Part shown: positions 1-6,883 of the stretch, one piece after another
How positions within the stretch are numbered: position 1 is the first letter of the stretch
How the letters are laid out: each line of letters opens with the position of its first letter
Origin: Chromobacteriaceae bacterium
GTDB taxonomy: Bacteria; Pseudomonadota; Gammaproteobacteria; Burkholderiales; Aquaspirillaceae
Length of the DNA stretch: 6,965 nt
Direction of reading: 5' to 3'
Assembly: GCA_030151505.1 (NCBI GenBank)
Contig: JASLDQ010000182.1
Coordinates: forward strand, 1-6,965
Notes under the pieces: model-generated
Databases searched by the model: none
The model's input: only the letters and a program-made list of their open reading frames with translations
Told to the model about the DNA's origin: nothing
Made by a program: the position numbers and the translations under genes

Positions 1-1
1 C

Positions 2-943
2 TCGCGCCGCGTGCCGTGCCTGTCCAAGGTCGCGCCGGCCACACAGAAGTACCACATGGAAGACGTCCATCGCGCCGGCGGCGTGATCGGCATCCTCGGC
101 GAGCTCGACCGTCTGGGCAAACTCAACCGCGACGTGCCGACCGTGCATGCCTCCACGCTGGGCGAAGGGCTGGACCGCTGGGACATCAAACGCGCCACCT
201 GCGACGACCGTGCCCGCGATTTCTACCGCGCGGCCCCGGGCGGGGTGCGGACCACCATCGCCTTCTCGCAGAACATGCGCTATCCGGAACTGGACGCTGA
301 CCGCGCCGACGGCTGCATCCGCGACGGCGCCCACGCCTACTCGCAGGACGGCGGCCTGGCCGTGCTGTACGGCAACATCGCGCTGGACGGCTGCATCGTG
401 AAGACCGCCGGGGTGGACGACTCCATCCTCAAGTTTAGTGGTCGTGCCCGCATCTTCGAATCGCAGGACGCATCGGTCGAGGCCATTCTGGCTGACCAGA
501 TCGTTGCCGGCGACGTGGTGCTGATCCGCTACGAAGGTCCGAAGGGTGGCCCCGGCATGCAGGAAATGCTGTACCCGACCAGCTACCTGAAATCGAAGGG
601 GCTGGGCAAGGATTGCGCGCTGCTGACGGATGGTCGCTTCTCCGGCGGCACTTCCGGCCTGTCGATCGGCCATGTCAGCCCCGAAGCGGCCGAAGGCGGC
701 GCGATCGGTCTGGTGGAAGAGGGCGACACCATCGCCATCGACATCCCCAACCGCACCATCAATCTGGTGGTGTCCGACGAAGTGCTGGCCGCCCGCCGCG
801 CCGCGATGGAAGCAAAAGGCTCGGCCGCGTGGAAGCCGCTCAAGCGCGACCGCGTGGTTAGCCCGGCCCTGCGTGCCTATGCCGCGATGACCACCAGCGC
901 CGCCACCGGCGCGGTGCGCGACGTGAGCCAGATCGAACGCTGA
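2..943 (+). CDS. ilvD: Dihydroxy-acid dehydratase, C-terminal half (5' end outside window)
   Basis: This enzyme dehydrates 2,3-dihydroxy-3-methylbutanoate and its methylpentanoate homologue to the 2-keto acids in valine, leucine and isoleucine synthesis; it is a cytoplasmic Fe-S enzyme. The 313 visible codons run without interruption from the window edge to TGA at 941-943. The family is usually about 615-620 residues, so roughly the first half is missing, including the region expected to carry the Fe-S cysteines. Visible family blocks are [19 protein letters not shown] near the start, [43 protein letters not shown] (the Glu is probably a Mg ligand) and [20 protein letters not shown]. The serine of GRFSGG, codon 641-643, corresponds to the proposed catalytic base. 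The first in-frame GTG, at 11, is internal and not a real start, because the upstream codons S-R-R also fit the family. A terminator follows, so it is probably last in its transcript. The reading is secure and the protein looks intact. Confidence 0.96.
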   Translation, partial: SRRVPCLSKVAPATQKYHMEDVHRAGGVIGILGELDRLGKLNRDVPTVHASTLGEGLDRWDIKRATCDDRARDFYRAAPGGVRTTIAFSQNMRYPELDADRADGCIRDGAHAYSQDGGLAVLYGNIALDGCIVKTAGVDDSILKFSGRARIFESQDASVEAILADQIVAGDVVLIRYEGPKGGPGMQEMLYPTSYLKSKGLGKDCALLTDGRFSGGTSGLSIGHVSPEAAEGGAIGLVEEGDTIAIDIPNRTINLVVSDEVLAARRAAMEAKGSAAWKPLKRDRVVSPALRAYAAMTTSAATGAVRDVSQIER

Positions 944-970
944 ACGACCGGGCCTTCGGCCTGCCTGAAA

Positions 971-997
971 CGGGCTCCCTGCGGGGAGCCCGCTTTT
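971..997 (+). terminator. Intrinsic terminator after ilvD
   Basis: A perfect 8-bp GC-rich stem is formed by CGGGCTCC (971-978) and GGAGCCCG (985-992), with a 6-base loop. It is followed by C and then four T at 994-997. It lies 28 bases after the ilvD stop and before the cysS promoter region. The T-run is short, so termination may be only partly efficient. A smaller GGCC-TTC-GGCC hairpin around 951-961 sits just upstream. Confidence 0.75.
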
Positions 998-1034
998 GCG
1001 TGCGGCATGACAGAGGCCGGGGGCTTGACGGCTT

Positions 1035-1043
1035 TGCTACAAT
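1035..1043 (+). promoter_or_regulatory. Probable extended -10 promoter for cysS
   Basis: TGCTACAAT at 1035-1043 matches the extended -10 form TGnTAnAAT. No good -35 lies 16-18 bases upstream (that stretch reads GGCCGG). The nearby TTGACG at 1025-1030 is only 7 bases from the -10, so it cannot be its -35. The site lies after the ilvD terminator and 33 bases before the cysS start, implying a leader of under 30 bases. This is inferred from motif and position only. Confidence 0.45.
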
Positions 1044-1076
1044 TGCCTTTTTGTCGAACTCCGCCCGAGGATTTTC

Positions 1077-2447
1077 ATGCTCACCATCTACAACACCCTT
1101 GGCCGCGCCAAGGAAACGTTCAAGCCGATCAAGCCGGGCAAGGTCAATATGTACGTCTGCGGGATGACCGTGTACGACTATTGCCACCTCGGCCACGCGC
1201 GGGTGATGGTGGTGTTCGACATGGTGGCGCGCTGGATTCGCGCGTCCGGCTTCGAGCTGACCTATATCCGCAACATCACCGACATCGACGACAAGATCAT
1301 CAGGCGCGCGGCCGAGAACAACGAGCCGATCAACGTGCTGACCCAGCGCTTCATCGACGCGATGGACGAGGACGCGCTGGCGCTGGGCGTACAAAAGCCC
1401 GATTTCGAGCCGCGCGCGACCCAGTTCGTGCCGGACATGATCGCGATGATCGAAACCCTGATCGCCAGGAACAAGGCCTACCCGGCACCGAACGGCGACG
1501 TGTACTACGCGGTGCGCGAGTTCGACGGCTACGGCAAGCTGTCGGGCAAGTCGCTGGAAGATCTGCGCGCCGGCGAGCGGGTGGACGTGGACCCGAACAA
1601 GCGCGACCCGATGGACTTCGTGCTGTGGAAGGCCGCCAAGCCGGGCGAGCCGGCGTGGCCGAGCCCGTGGGGGCAGGGCCGTCCGGGCTGGCACATCGAG
1701 TGCTCGGCGATGAACGAGCACTACTTCGGCGACCATTTCGACATCCACGGCGGCGGCGCCGACCTGCAGTTCCCGCACCACGAGAACGAGATCGCCCAGT
1801 CCGAAGGCGCGCACGACCACGCCTTCGTCAACTACTGGATGCACAACGGCTTCATCCGCGTCGACAACGAGAAGATGTCCAAGAGCCTGGGCAACTTCTT
1901 CACCATCCGCGAAGTGCTGCAAAAGTACGACGCCGAAGTAGTGCGCTTCTTCATCCTGCGCGCGCACTACCGCAGCCCGCTCAACTACTCCGACGCGCAT
2001 CTGGACGATGCCCGCGGCGCGCTGACCCGTCTTTACACCGCGCTCAAGACCACCACGCCGGCCGAGCTCGCCATCGACTGGGCCGATCCGTGGGCCGCGC
2101 GCTTCAAAGCGGCCATGGACGACGACTTCAACACGGTGGAAGCGATGGCGGTGCTGTTCGAGCTGGCCAACGAGGCCAACAAGAGCGGCTCGGCCGCGCA
2201 GGCCGGCCTGCTCAAGGCACTCGGCGGCGTGCTGGGCCTCTTGCAGCGCGACCCGGTCGGCTTCCTGCAGGGCGGGGCGGTGGAAGGCGAACTGTCGGCC
2301 GCCGAAATCGACGCGCTGATCATCGCTCGCCGCGAAGCCCGCGCCGCGAAAAACTGGGCCGAGTCCGACCGAATCCGCGACGAGCTGGCCGCCCGCGGCG
2401 TGGTGCTGGAAGACGGACCGCAGGGCACGACCTGGCGTCGCGCCTGA
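1077..2447 (+). CDS. cysS: Cysteinyl-tRNA synthetase
   Basis: A class I aminoacyl-tRNA synthetase that charges tRNA-Cys with cysteine using ATP in the cytoplasm. The 456 residues are close to the 461 of E. coli CysS. The HIGH-type motif is HLGH at 37-40 and the KMSKS loop is at 266-270. The four expected zinc ligands, which discriminate cysteine from serine, are all present at the E. coli positions: C28, C209, H234 and E238. The C-terminal third, from about residue 330, has the charged helical character of the DALR-type anticodon-binding region and the small tRNA-binding tail. The ATG at 1077 is chosen because GAGG (1067-1070) lies 6 bases upstream and the N-terminus [10 protein letters not shown] aligns with the family. 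It appears to be a single-gene unit between the ilvD terminator and the rpmE promoter. Nothing is odd about the protein. Confidence 0.98.
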   Translation: MLTIYNTLGRAKETFKPIKPGKVNMYVCGMTVYDYCHLGHARVMVVFDMVARWIRASGFELTYIRNITDIDDKIIRRAAENNEPINVLTQRFIDAMDEDALALGVQKPDFEPRATQFVPDMIAMIETLIARNKAYPAPNGDVYYAVREFDGYGKLSGKSLEDLRAGERVDVDPNKRDPMDFVLWKAAKPGEPAWPSPWGQGRPGWHIECSAMNEHYFGDHFDIHGGGADLQFPHHENEIAQSEGAHDHAFVNYWMHNGFIRVDNEKMSKSLGNFFTIREVLQKYDAEVVRFFILRAHYRSPLNYSDAHLDDARGALTRLYTALKTTTPAELAIDWADPWAARFKAAMDDDFNTVEAMAVLFELANEANKSGSAAQAGLLKALGGVLGLLQRDPVGFLQGGAVEGELSAAEIDALIIARREARAAKNWAESDRIRDELAARGVVLEDGPQGTTWRRA

Positions 2448-2448
2448 C

Positions 2449-2477
2449 TTGTCATATCCGGCCGAAAGCCGGATAAT
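2449..2477 (+). promoter_or_regulatory. Sigma70-type promoter for rpmE
   Basis: TTGTCA (2449-2454) and GATAAT (2472-2477) are separated by exactly 17 bases, giving good -35 and -10 elements, each one mismatch from consensus. The promoter begins 2 bases after the cysS stop. The predicted start is around 2483-2485, giving a leader of about 50 bases before the rpmE ATG. The spacer is almost entirely an inverted repeat (separate entry). Confidence 0.7.
2455..2475. repeat. Perfect inverted repeat filling the rpmE promoter spacer
   Basis: TATCCGGC (2455-2462) and GCCGGATA (2468-2475) form a perfect 8-base inverted repeat around CGAAA. It starts directly after the predicted -35 hexamer and runs into the -10. 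It could be an operator, or an RNA hairpin at the 3' end of read-through cysS transcripts. It lacks a following T-run, so it is not a typical intrinsic terminator. The function is inferred; the symmetry is read directly. Confidence 0.6.
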
Positions 2478-2494
2478 GCTGAACTTTTCAAAGC

Positions 2495-2517
2495 GGTGCA
2501 GGCAAAACCCCTGTGCC
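2495..2517 (+). promoter_or_regulatory. Candidate hairpin in the rpmE mRNA leader
   Basis: GGTGCAGG (2495-2502) can pair with CCTGTGCC (2510-2517) as an 8-bp RNA stem that includes two adjacent G-U pairs, with a 7-base loop CAAAACC. It lies between the predicted transcription start and the ribosome binding site AAGGA (2525-2529). E. coli rpmE is reported to be autoregulated by bL31 through its structured leader. Whether this unrelated-looking hairpin plays that part is only inference. Confidence 0.35.
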
Positions 2518-2535
2518 CACAACCAAGGAAGCATC

Positions 2536-2748
2536 ATGAAAAACGGTATCCACCCGGATTACAAAGAACTTGAAGTGACCTGCTCCTGCGGCAACACCTT
2601 CAAGACCGCCTCGACCATGTCCAAGGACGCCTTCAACATCGAAGTGTGCTCGGAATGCCACCCGTTCTACACCGGCAAGCAAAAGGTGATGGACACCGCT
2701 GGCCGTATCGACAAGTTCAAACAGAAGTTCGGCAAGTTTGCACGTTAA
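2536..2748 (+). CDS. rpmE: 50S ribosomal protein bL31, zinc-binding type
   Basis: A 70-residue protein of the large ribosomal subunit, located at the intersubunit bridge with the small-subunit head. The length equals that of E. coli L31. Four cysteines at C16, C18, C38 and C41 (CSCG and CSEC) are the zinc ligands that define the zinc-containing form, as opposed to the cysteine-free form made under zinc limitation. Other family signatures are IHPDY at 5-9 and [10 protein letters not shown] around 41-50. The start at 2536 is chosen because AAGGA (2525-2529) lies 6 bases upstream and MKNGIHPDY matches the family N-terminus. The frame is open back to an ATG at 2449, but that extension crosses the promoter and is not used. 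Its own promoter and a strong terminator suggest monocistronic expression. Confidence 0.98.
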   Translation: MKNGIHPDYKELEVTCSCGNTFKTASTMSKDAFNIEVCSECHPFYTGKQKVMDTAGRIDKFKQKFGKFAR

Positions 2749-2765
2749 TATTGTGCAGACCGGCG

Positions 2766-2793
2766 AAAAAGGCAGCGCAGGCTGCCTTTTTTT
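2766..2793 (+). terminator. Strong intrinsic terminator after rpmE
   Basis: GGCAGC (2771-2776), loop GCAG, and GCTGCC (2781-2786) form a GC stem flanked by AAAAA (2766-2770) and seven T (2787-2793). The flanking A and T runs lengthen the stem. It lies 17 bases after the rpmE stop, separating rpmE from the next operon. The symmetry would allow termination from either direction, though no minus-strand gene is seen nearby. Confidence 0.92.
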
Positions 2794-2826
2794 ACGTCCT
2801 ATTCCCGTGATTCCCGACCGTCGTCC

Positions 2827-4455
2827 ATGTTGACCTATACCCCTCCCAACGCCGGCGCGACCGCCGCACCGACCGAAAAACCCTGGCTGCTGATGCTGCT
2901 GTGCTTTGTCTGGCTGTGGCCGGGCATCTTCGGCCATGCGCCATGGAAGGCGGACGAGCCTTATGTCATGGGCGTGGTGCAGTCGATGCTGCACGACGGC
3001 CGCTGGCTGGTGCCGTCGATCGCCGGCGTGTCCTATCTGGATTCGTCGCCGCTCTACTACTGGGTGGCGGCCGGATTCGCCTGGCTGCTCTCGCCGCTGG
3101 TGCCGCTGCATGACGGGATGCGGGTGGCGACGCCGTTTTTCATGACGTTCGCGCTGTGGTTCGCCGGGCTGGCCGGCCGCGACCTGATCGGCCGGCGCCA
3201 GGGGCGCAGCGTGGCCATGCTGCTGCTCGGCGCATTGGGCCTGATGACTTTCGGTCATGCTGCCTCGCCCGATATCGCCACCTTTGCCGGCTTCGCGCTG
3301 GCTTTGTGGTCGCTGTCGCTGTCGCGGCACCGGGGCTGGCGGGCCGGACTCCTGTTCGGGCTGGCCAGCGGGGTGATCGTGCTGTCGGCCAGCCTGATGG
3401 AACTGGGACTGGTGTGGACCGTCGCCATCCTGCTGCCGGCGTTCCGCCCCTGGCGTGGACGCGAGCACGCCAAGGCCCTGCTGGTGGCGCTGGCCGTCGG
3501 CCTGCCGCTGGCGCTGATCTGGCCGATGGCGCTGGCACAGCACAACCATGCCCTGTTCAACTATTGGTGGAACTTCACCGCGCTGGGGGCCTTCCGCGGC
3601 TTTGGCCGGTTCGAGCTGCTGCACGACTTCGGCTACTACCTGCAAATCTTCCCGTGGTTCGCCTTTCCGTTGTGGCCGCTGGCCGGCTGGACGCTGTGGC
3701 GCCGCCGCCACCACCCCTCCGACCCGGCAATCCAGTTGCCGCTGCTGTTCCTGTCCGTGCTGGTGTTGCTGATGACGCTGGCGCCCGAACCCAAGCAGGG
3801 CATCGCCTTGCCGTGGCTGCTGCCGCTGGCCGTGCTGGCCGGGGCCGAGCTGGATTCGCTGCGACGCGGGGCGGCGGCCTTCTTCAACTGGTTCGGCCTG
3901 ATGACCTTCGGCCTGATCGGTGCCTTCATCTGGCTGGGCTGGGTGGCGATGAACTACGGCTGGCCGGCCAAGCTGCACCAGCGCGCCAATTTCTTCAACC
4001 CGGCCTACCAGCCGGACATCGACCTGCCGCTGCTGGTGCTGGCCGTGCTGGCCACGCTGGTATGGCTGTGGGCGGTCACGCGCAGCAATCTGGAAGGGCG
4101 CAAGGCCGCGACCAACTGGGCAGCGGGCGTGACCCTGATCTGGTCGCTGGCCGCCACCCTGTGGTTGCCGTGGCTGGACGGGCAAAAGAGCTACGACAGC
4201 GTCGCCCGCTCGCTGGCACGCGCCGTGCCGGCTGGCCAGTGCGTGGCCGGCGAGGTCAACCTCGGTCTGCTGGCGCTGATGCGCTACCACGGTGGCGTGC
4301 CGGTGCTGCCTGCCTCTGCGGCCGGCAGCCAGGACTGCGCCTTGCGCTTGGTGGTCGGCAACCAGCCGGCATGGCGCAATCCCGACGTGGTCCGGTGGGA
4401 AGGCCATCGCCCGGGCGACCGCAAGGAGTTCTACTTCCTGCTCGAGAGACCGTGA
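2827..4455 (+). CDS. Polytopic membrane glycosyltransferase-like protein (ArnT/PMT superfamily)
   Basis: A 542-residue inner-membrane protein, mostly hydrophobic with about 11-13 predicted membrane segments from residue 20 to 449, and a soluble C-terminal part (about 452-542). Relatives such as ArnT move a sugar from a polyprenyl-phosphate donor to lipid A, protein or another acceptor on the periplasmic side. The assignment rests on family features: an acidic pair D43-E44 in the first external loop (WKADEPYVM), followed by GRWLVPSIAGVSYLDSSPLYYW at 58-79, which parallels ArnT's loop ending in its KPPLxYW-like motif; HAASPD at 144-149; and NYWWNF at 245-250. Neither sugar nor acceptor can be named. 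The ATG at 2827 has no clear Shine-Dalgarno sequence. No convincing promoter is seen between the rpmE terminator and this start. The stop TGA overlaps the next gene's GTG, so it is translationally coupled to the sensor kinase. Confidence 0.8.
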   Translation: MLTYTPPNAGATAAPTEKPWLLMLLCFVWLWPGIFGHAPWKADEPYVMGVVQSMLHDGRWLVPSIAGVSYLDSSPLYYWVAAGFAWLLSPLVPLHDGMRVATPFFMTFALWFAGLAGRDLIGRRQGRSVAMLLLGALGLMTFGHAASPDIATFAGFALALWSLSLSRHRGWRAGLLFGLASGVIVLSASLMELGLVWTVAILLPAFRPWRGREHAKALLVALAVGLPLALIWPMALAQHNHALFNYWWNFTALGAFRGFGRFELLHDFGYYLQIFPWFAFPLWPLAGWTLWRRRHHPSDPAIQLPLLFLSVLVLLMTLAPEPKQGIALPWLLPLAVLAGAELDSLRRGAAAFFNWFGLMTFGLIGAFIWLGWVAMNYGWPAKLHQRANFFNPAYQPDIDLPLLVLAVLATLVWLWAVTRSNLEGRKAATNWAAGVTLIWSLAATLWLPWLDGQKSYDSVARSLARAVPAGQCVAGEVNLGLLALMRYHGGVPVLPASAAGSQDCALRLVVGNQPAWRNPDVVRWEGHRPGDRKEFYFLLERP

Positions 4456-6242
4456 CCTTCGCTCGCTGGCTCGGTCTGCTCGTGACGATGCTGGCCGGCT
4501 GCCTGACAGGCTGGCCGCTGGCGGCGATGGCGGCCGACGACATCCATATCGGCATCCTGGCCCCCATTGGCCGCGAGACTGCCCAGACCAGCTGGAGCGA
4601 GCTGGAGCGCTGGCTGGGCAAGGCCTTGCCCGATGCCCGCCTGCGGTTTTCCTACCTGACGCCTGACGAGCTGACCGCCGCGGTCGACCAGCATCGCCTG
4701 CAGTTCATCCTGACCAATCCCGGTCACTACATCACGCTCGAAACCCGGCACGGCGCCAGTCGCATCGCCACGCTGGAATCGGGCGTGTCGCCGGTGGCCG
4801 ACAAGGTGATCGGCTCGGCGCTGATCGTGCCGGCCGGCTCGCCCGTCCGCAAGCTGGCCGACCTGCGCTACCGGCGCGTTGGCGCGACGGCCCCGGATGC
4901 CTTCGGCGGTTACCAGATCGCCGTTCGCGAGCTGCTGGCGCAGGGGCTGGACCCGAAAAGCGATTTTGCCGCGCTGCGCTTCACCGGTTTTCCGGTGCAG
5001 AAACTGTTCGAGGTGCTGGATGCCGGCGAGGCCGACGCCATCATCGTCGGCAGCTGCCAGATGGAAACCCTGCTGGCGCAGGGGCGAATCCGGGCAGGGG
5101 CATACCGAGTCCTGCCGCCGCCCGTGCCGCCCCCCGCCGGCTATCGCTGCCAGGTTTCCTCGCGGCTCTATCCCGACTGGCCGTTCGCGACGCTGGCCGG
5201 CACACCGCACGAACTGGCCAAGCGGGTCGCCGTGATCCTGCTGACCATGCCGCACGGTCCCGGCGACGCGGGTTTTACCGTTCCGACCGATTACGCCGAA
5301 GTGCGGGCGCTGTTCCGCGAACTGCACCTCGGCCCCTACGCCTATCTGGCCGAGTGGAGCTGGCAGGACGTCGTCCGGCGCCACTGGGAATGGCTGCTGG
5401 CCGGGCTGGTCCTGCTGGCCCTGTGGGTGTTGCACACCATCCGGGCCGAACTGCTGGTGGAACAGCGGACCCGCCAGTTGCGGCAGGCCATGTCCGCCCG
5501 CGAGCAGGCCGAGGCCGAGAGCCGCCGCCAGCGCGAACAGCTCGACCACCTGTCCCGCCTGGGGTTGCTGGGCGAGATTTCCAGTCAGTTGGCGCACGAA
5601 ATCAACCAGCCGCTGGCGGCCATCGGTAACTATGCGCGCGGAATGGTGCGGCGGGTGGAAAACGGCCGGTTGGAAACCGGGGCGCTGGTCGAGGCCGGCC
5701 ACGAAATCTCGGCGCAGGCCGACCGCGCCGCGGCCATCGTCCAGCGTGTCCGCGCCTTTGCCCGCAAGCGCGTGTCCGAGCGGCAACCGGTCGAGGTCGC
5801 CGCCTTGCTGGCCGACGCCATCCGCCTGTTCGGCGTCGCCTGGCCGGCCGCCGCTAACATCCGGGTCGACAATCAGCTGCCGGTCGATATGCTGGTCAAC
5901 GTCGACAGCCTGCAGATCCAGCAAGTACTGTTCAACCTGCTGAAAAATGCCTGCGACGCCAATGCCGCCGTGTCGCCCGCCGTCCGCGAAGTCGAAGTCG
6001 GCGTGCAACCGCGCGATGCCGCCACGCTGCGGATTACCGTGGCCGATCACGGTCCGGCGCTGCCCGAAGACACGCTCGCCCGCATGGGCGAACCGTTCTT
6101 CACCAGCAAAACGGACGGACTGGGCATCGGCCTGTCCATCTCGCAATCCATCATCGAAGCCCACGGCGGCCATCTGCGCTGGCAACCGCGTCCCGATGGA
6201 GCGGGGCTGGTCGTTTCTTTTACCTTGCCACTTTTTCCATGA
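4452..6242 (+). CDS. TtrS-like sensor histidine kinase with PhnD-like periplasmic domain
   Basis: A 596-residue inner-membrane two-component sensor. Order: signal peptide (1-27, probable cut after AMA), PhnD-like periplasmic binding domain (about 29-300, with RLYPDWPFA after C233), one membrane helix (about 312-330), a coiled-coil linker, then the kinase core. The phosphoacceptor is H382 in HEINQPL, typical of the HPK4 class. The N box has N499 (NLLKNACDA), then D532 (ADHGP), an F-type box EPFFTSK and GLGIGLS, so the catalytic core is complete. Salmonella TtrS (tetrathionate) and Shewanella ThsS (thiosulfate) share this layout, so the ligand is not fixed. GTG at 4452 is chosen over V11 and M13 because it keeps R5 in the signal peptide. 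It overlaps the upstream stop (GTGA) and has only a weak GAGAG nearby. The frame stays open far upstream, back to 3156, but that part is a shadow of the membrane protein gene. Confidence 0.88.
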   Translation: MTFARWLGLLVTMLAGCLTGWPLAAMAADDIHIGILAPIGRETAQTSWSELERWLGKALPDARLRFSYLTPDELTAAVDQHRLQFILTNPGHYITLETRHGASRIATLESGVSPVADKVIGSALIVPAGSPVRKLADLRYRRVGATAPDAFGGYQIAVRELLAQGLDPKSDFAALRFTGFPVQKLFEVLDAGEADAIIVGSCQMETLLAQGRIRAGAYRVLPPPVPPPAGYRCQVSSRLYPDWPFATLAGTPHELAKRVAVILLTMPHGPGDAGFTVPTDYAEVRALFRELHLGPYAYLAEWSWQDVVRRHWEWLLAGLVLLALWVLHTIRAELLVEQRTRQLRQAMSAREQAEAESRRQREQLDHLSRLGLLGEISSQLAHEINQPLAAIGNYARGMVRRVENGRLETGALVEAGHEISAQADRAAAIVQRVRAFARKRVSERQPVEVAALLADAIRLFGVAWPAAANIRVDNQLPVDMLVNVDSLQIQQVLFNLLKNACDANAAVSPAVREVEVGVQPRDAATLRITVADHGPALPEDTLARMGEPFFTSKTDGLGIGLSISQSIIEAHGGHLRWQPRPDGAGLVVSFTLPLFP

Positions 6243-6883
6243 ACGATATTTCGACAGACACTGCGCTCATCCACCTGGTCGACGACGATGCCGCCATGCG
6301 TCGCTCGCTAGTCTACCTGCTCGATTCGGTCGGCTGGCAAGTCGTCGCCTACGAATCCGCCGAAGCCTTCCTGGCCGGCTATCAGCCGGGCGTGCCGTCC
6401 TGTCTGGTGCTGGACGTGCGCATGCCGACCATGAGCGGACTGGAGCTGCAGCGGGAGCTGAACCGCCACGGCGACACGCTGCCGGTCGTGTTCATTACCG
6501 GCCATGCCGAAGTGGGCATGGCGGTCGATGCGATGAAGGAAGGCGCGTTCGACTTCATCGAAAAGCCGTTTGGCGACCAGCGCCTGCTGGATGTGATCGC
6601 ACTGGCCGTGCGGGAAAGCCGCCAGCGTCTGCTGGTGATCCGGCGCCGGCAGCAAGAGGAAGACAAGCTGGCCCAGTTGTCGCAGCGCGAACGGGAAGTC
6701 GCCCGGTTGGTCGCGCGCGGCCTGCCCAACAAGCTGGTGGCGCGCGAACTCGCCATCAGCGAGAAAACCGTCCATGTCCACCGCCACAACGTGATGGAAA
6801 AGACCGGCGTCAGCTCGGCGGCCGAGCTGGCCCGCATCCTGATGATCGTCGAGCCGGATTTTGCCGAGCCGGGGCAGGCGTGA
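6239..6883 (+). CDS. FixJ/TtrR-type response regulator
   Basis: A 214-residue cytoplasmic transcription regulator, partner of the preceding kinase. The receiver domain (about 9-125) has the acidic cluster D15-D17, phosphoacceptor D59 in LVLDVRMP, T87 and K109 in IEKPF. A linker of about 20 residues, rich in R, Q and E, leads to a LuxR/FixJ-type helix-turn-helix (about 146-202: LSQREREVARLVARG, then ISEKTVHVHRHNVMEKTG). This is the usual size and layout for FixJ, DctR-like and TtrR regulators. Phosphotransfer to D59 is expected to promote dimerisation and activation of target promoters. The ATG at 6239 overlaps the kinase stop (ATGA) and has no Shine-Dalgarno sequence, so translation probably depends on coupling. 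The targets are unknown; sulfur-oxyanion reduction genes would be expected if it is a true TtrR, but none are in this window. Confidence 0.92.
   Translation: MNDISTDTALIHLVDDDAAMRRSLVYLLDSVGWQVVAYESAEAFLAGYQPGVPSCLVLDVRMPTMSGLELQRELNRHGDTLPVVFITGHAEVGMAVDAMKEGAFDFIEKPFGDQRLLDVIALAVRESRQRLLVIRRRQQEEDKLAQLSQREREVARLVARGLPNKLVARELAISEKTVHVHRHNVMEKTGVSSAAELARILMIVEPDFAEPGQA

Noticed and set aside
1025..1030. TTGACG as the -35 of the cysS promoter
   Set aside because: Only 7 bases separate it from TACAAT, and at a 17-base distance the sequence is TTTTTG, a poor -10.
2455..2475. Hairpin as an intrinsic terminator of cysS
   Set aside because: No T-run follows the stem (next bases are ATGCTGAAC), and the sequence overlaps a good promoter.
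2449..2535. 29-residue N-terminal extension of bL31 from ATG 2449
   Set aside because: It would run through the promoter and leader; the family N-terminus and Shine-Dalgarno sequence both point to 2536.
858..2537. Minus-strand open frame of 559 codons over cysS
   Set aside because: cysS on the plus strand has every catalytic and zinc residue. The antisense translation is low-complexity in H, R, V and G with no recognisable domain, as expected from high third-position GC.
2488..4407. Minus-strand open frame of 639 codons over rpmE and the membrane protein gene
   Set aside because: It crosses the rpmE gene and its terminator, and its product is a Q, H, R and G-rich low-complexity string. It is a shadow frame.
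3156..4451. Long in-frame upstream extension (432 codons) of the sensor kinase, which would give a 1028-residue fusion
   Set aside because: It lies wholly in another frame of the membrane protein gene, is rich in A, G, R and P as GC-rich shadows are, and precedes a clear signal peptide starting at GTG 4452.
4431..6185. Minus-strand open frame of 584 codons over the sensor kinase
   Set aside because: The plus strand encodes a complete kinase. The antisense product is Q, G and D-rich without domain features.
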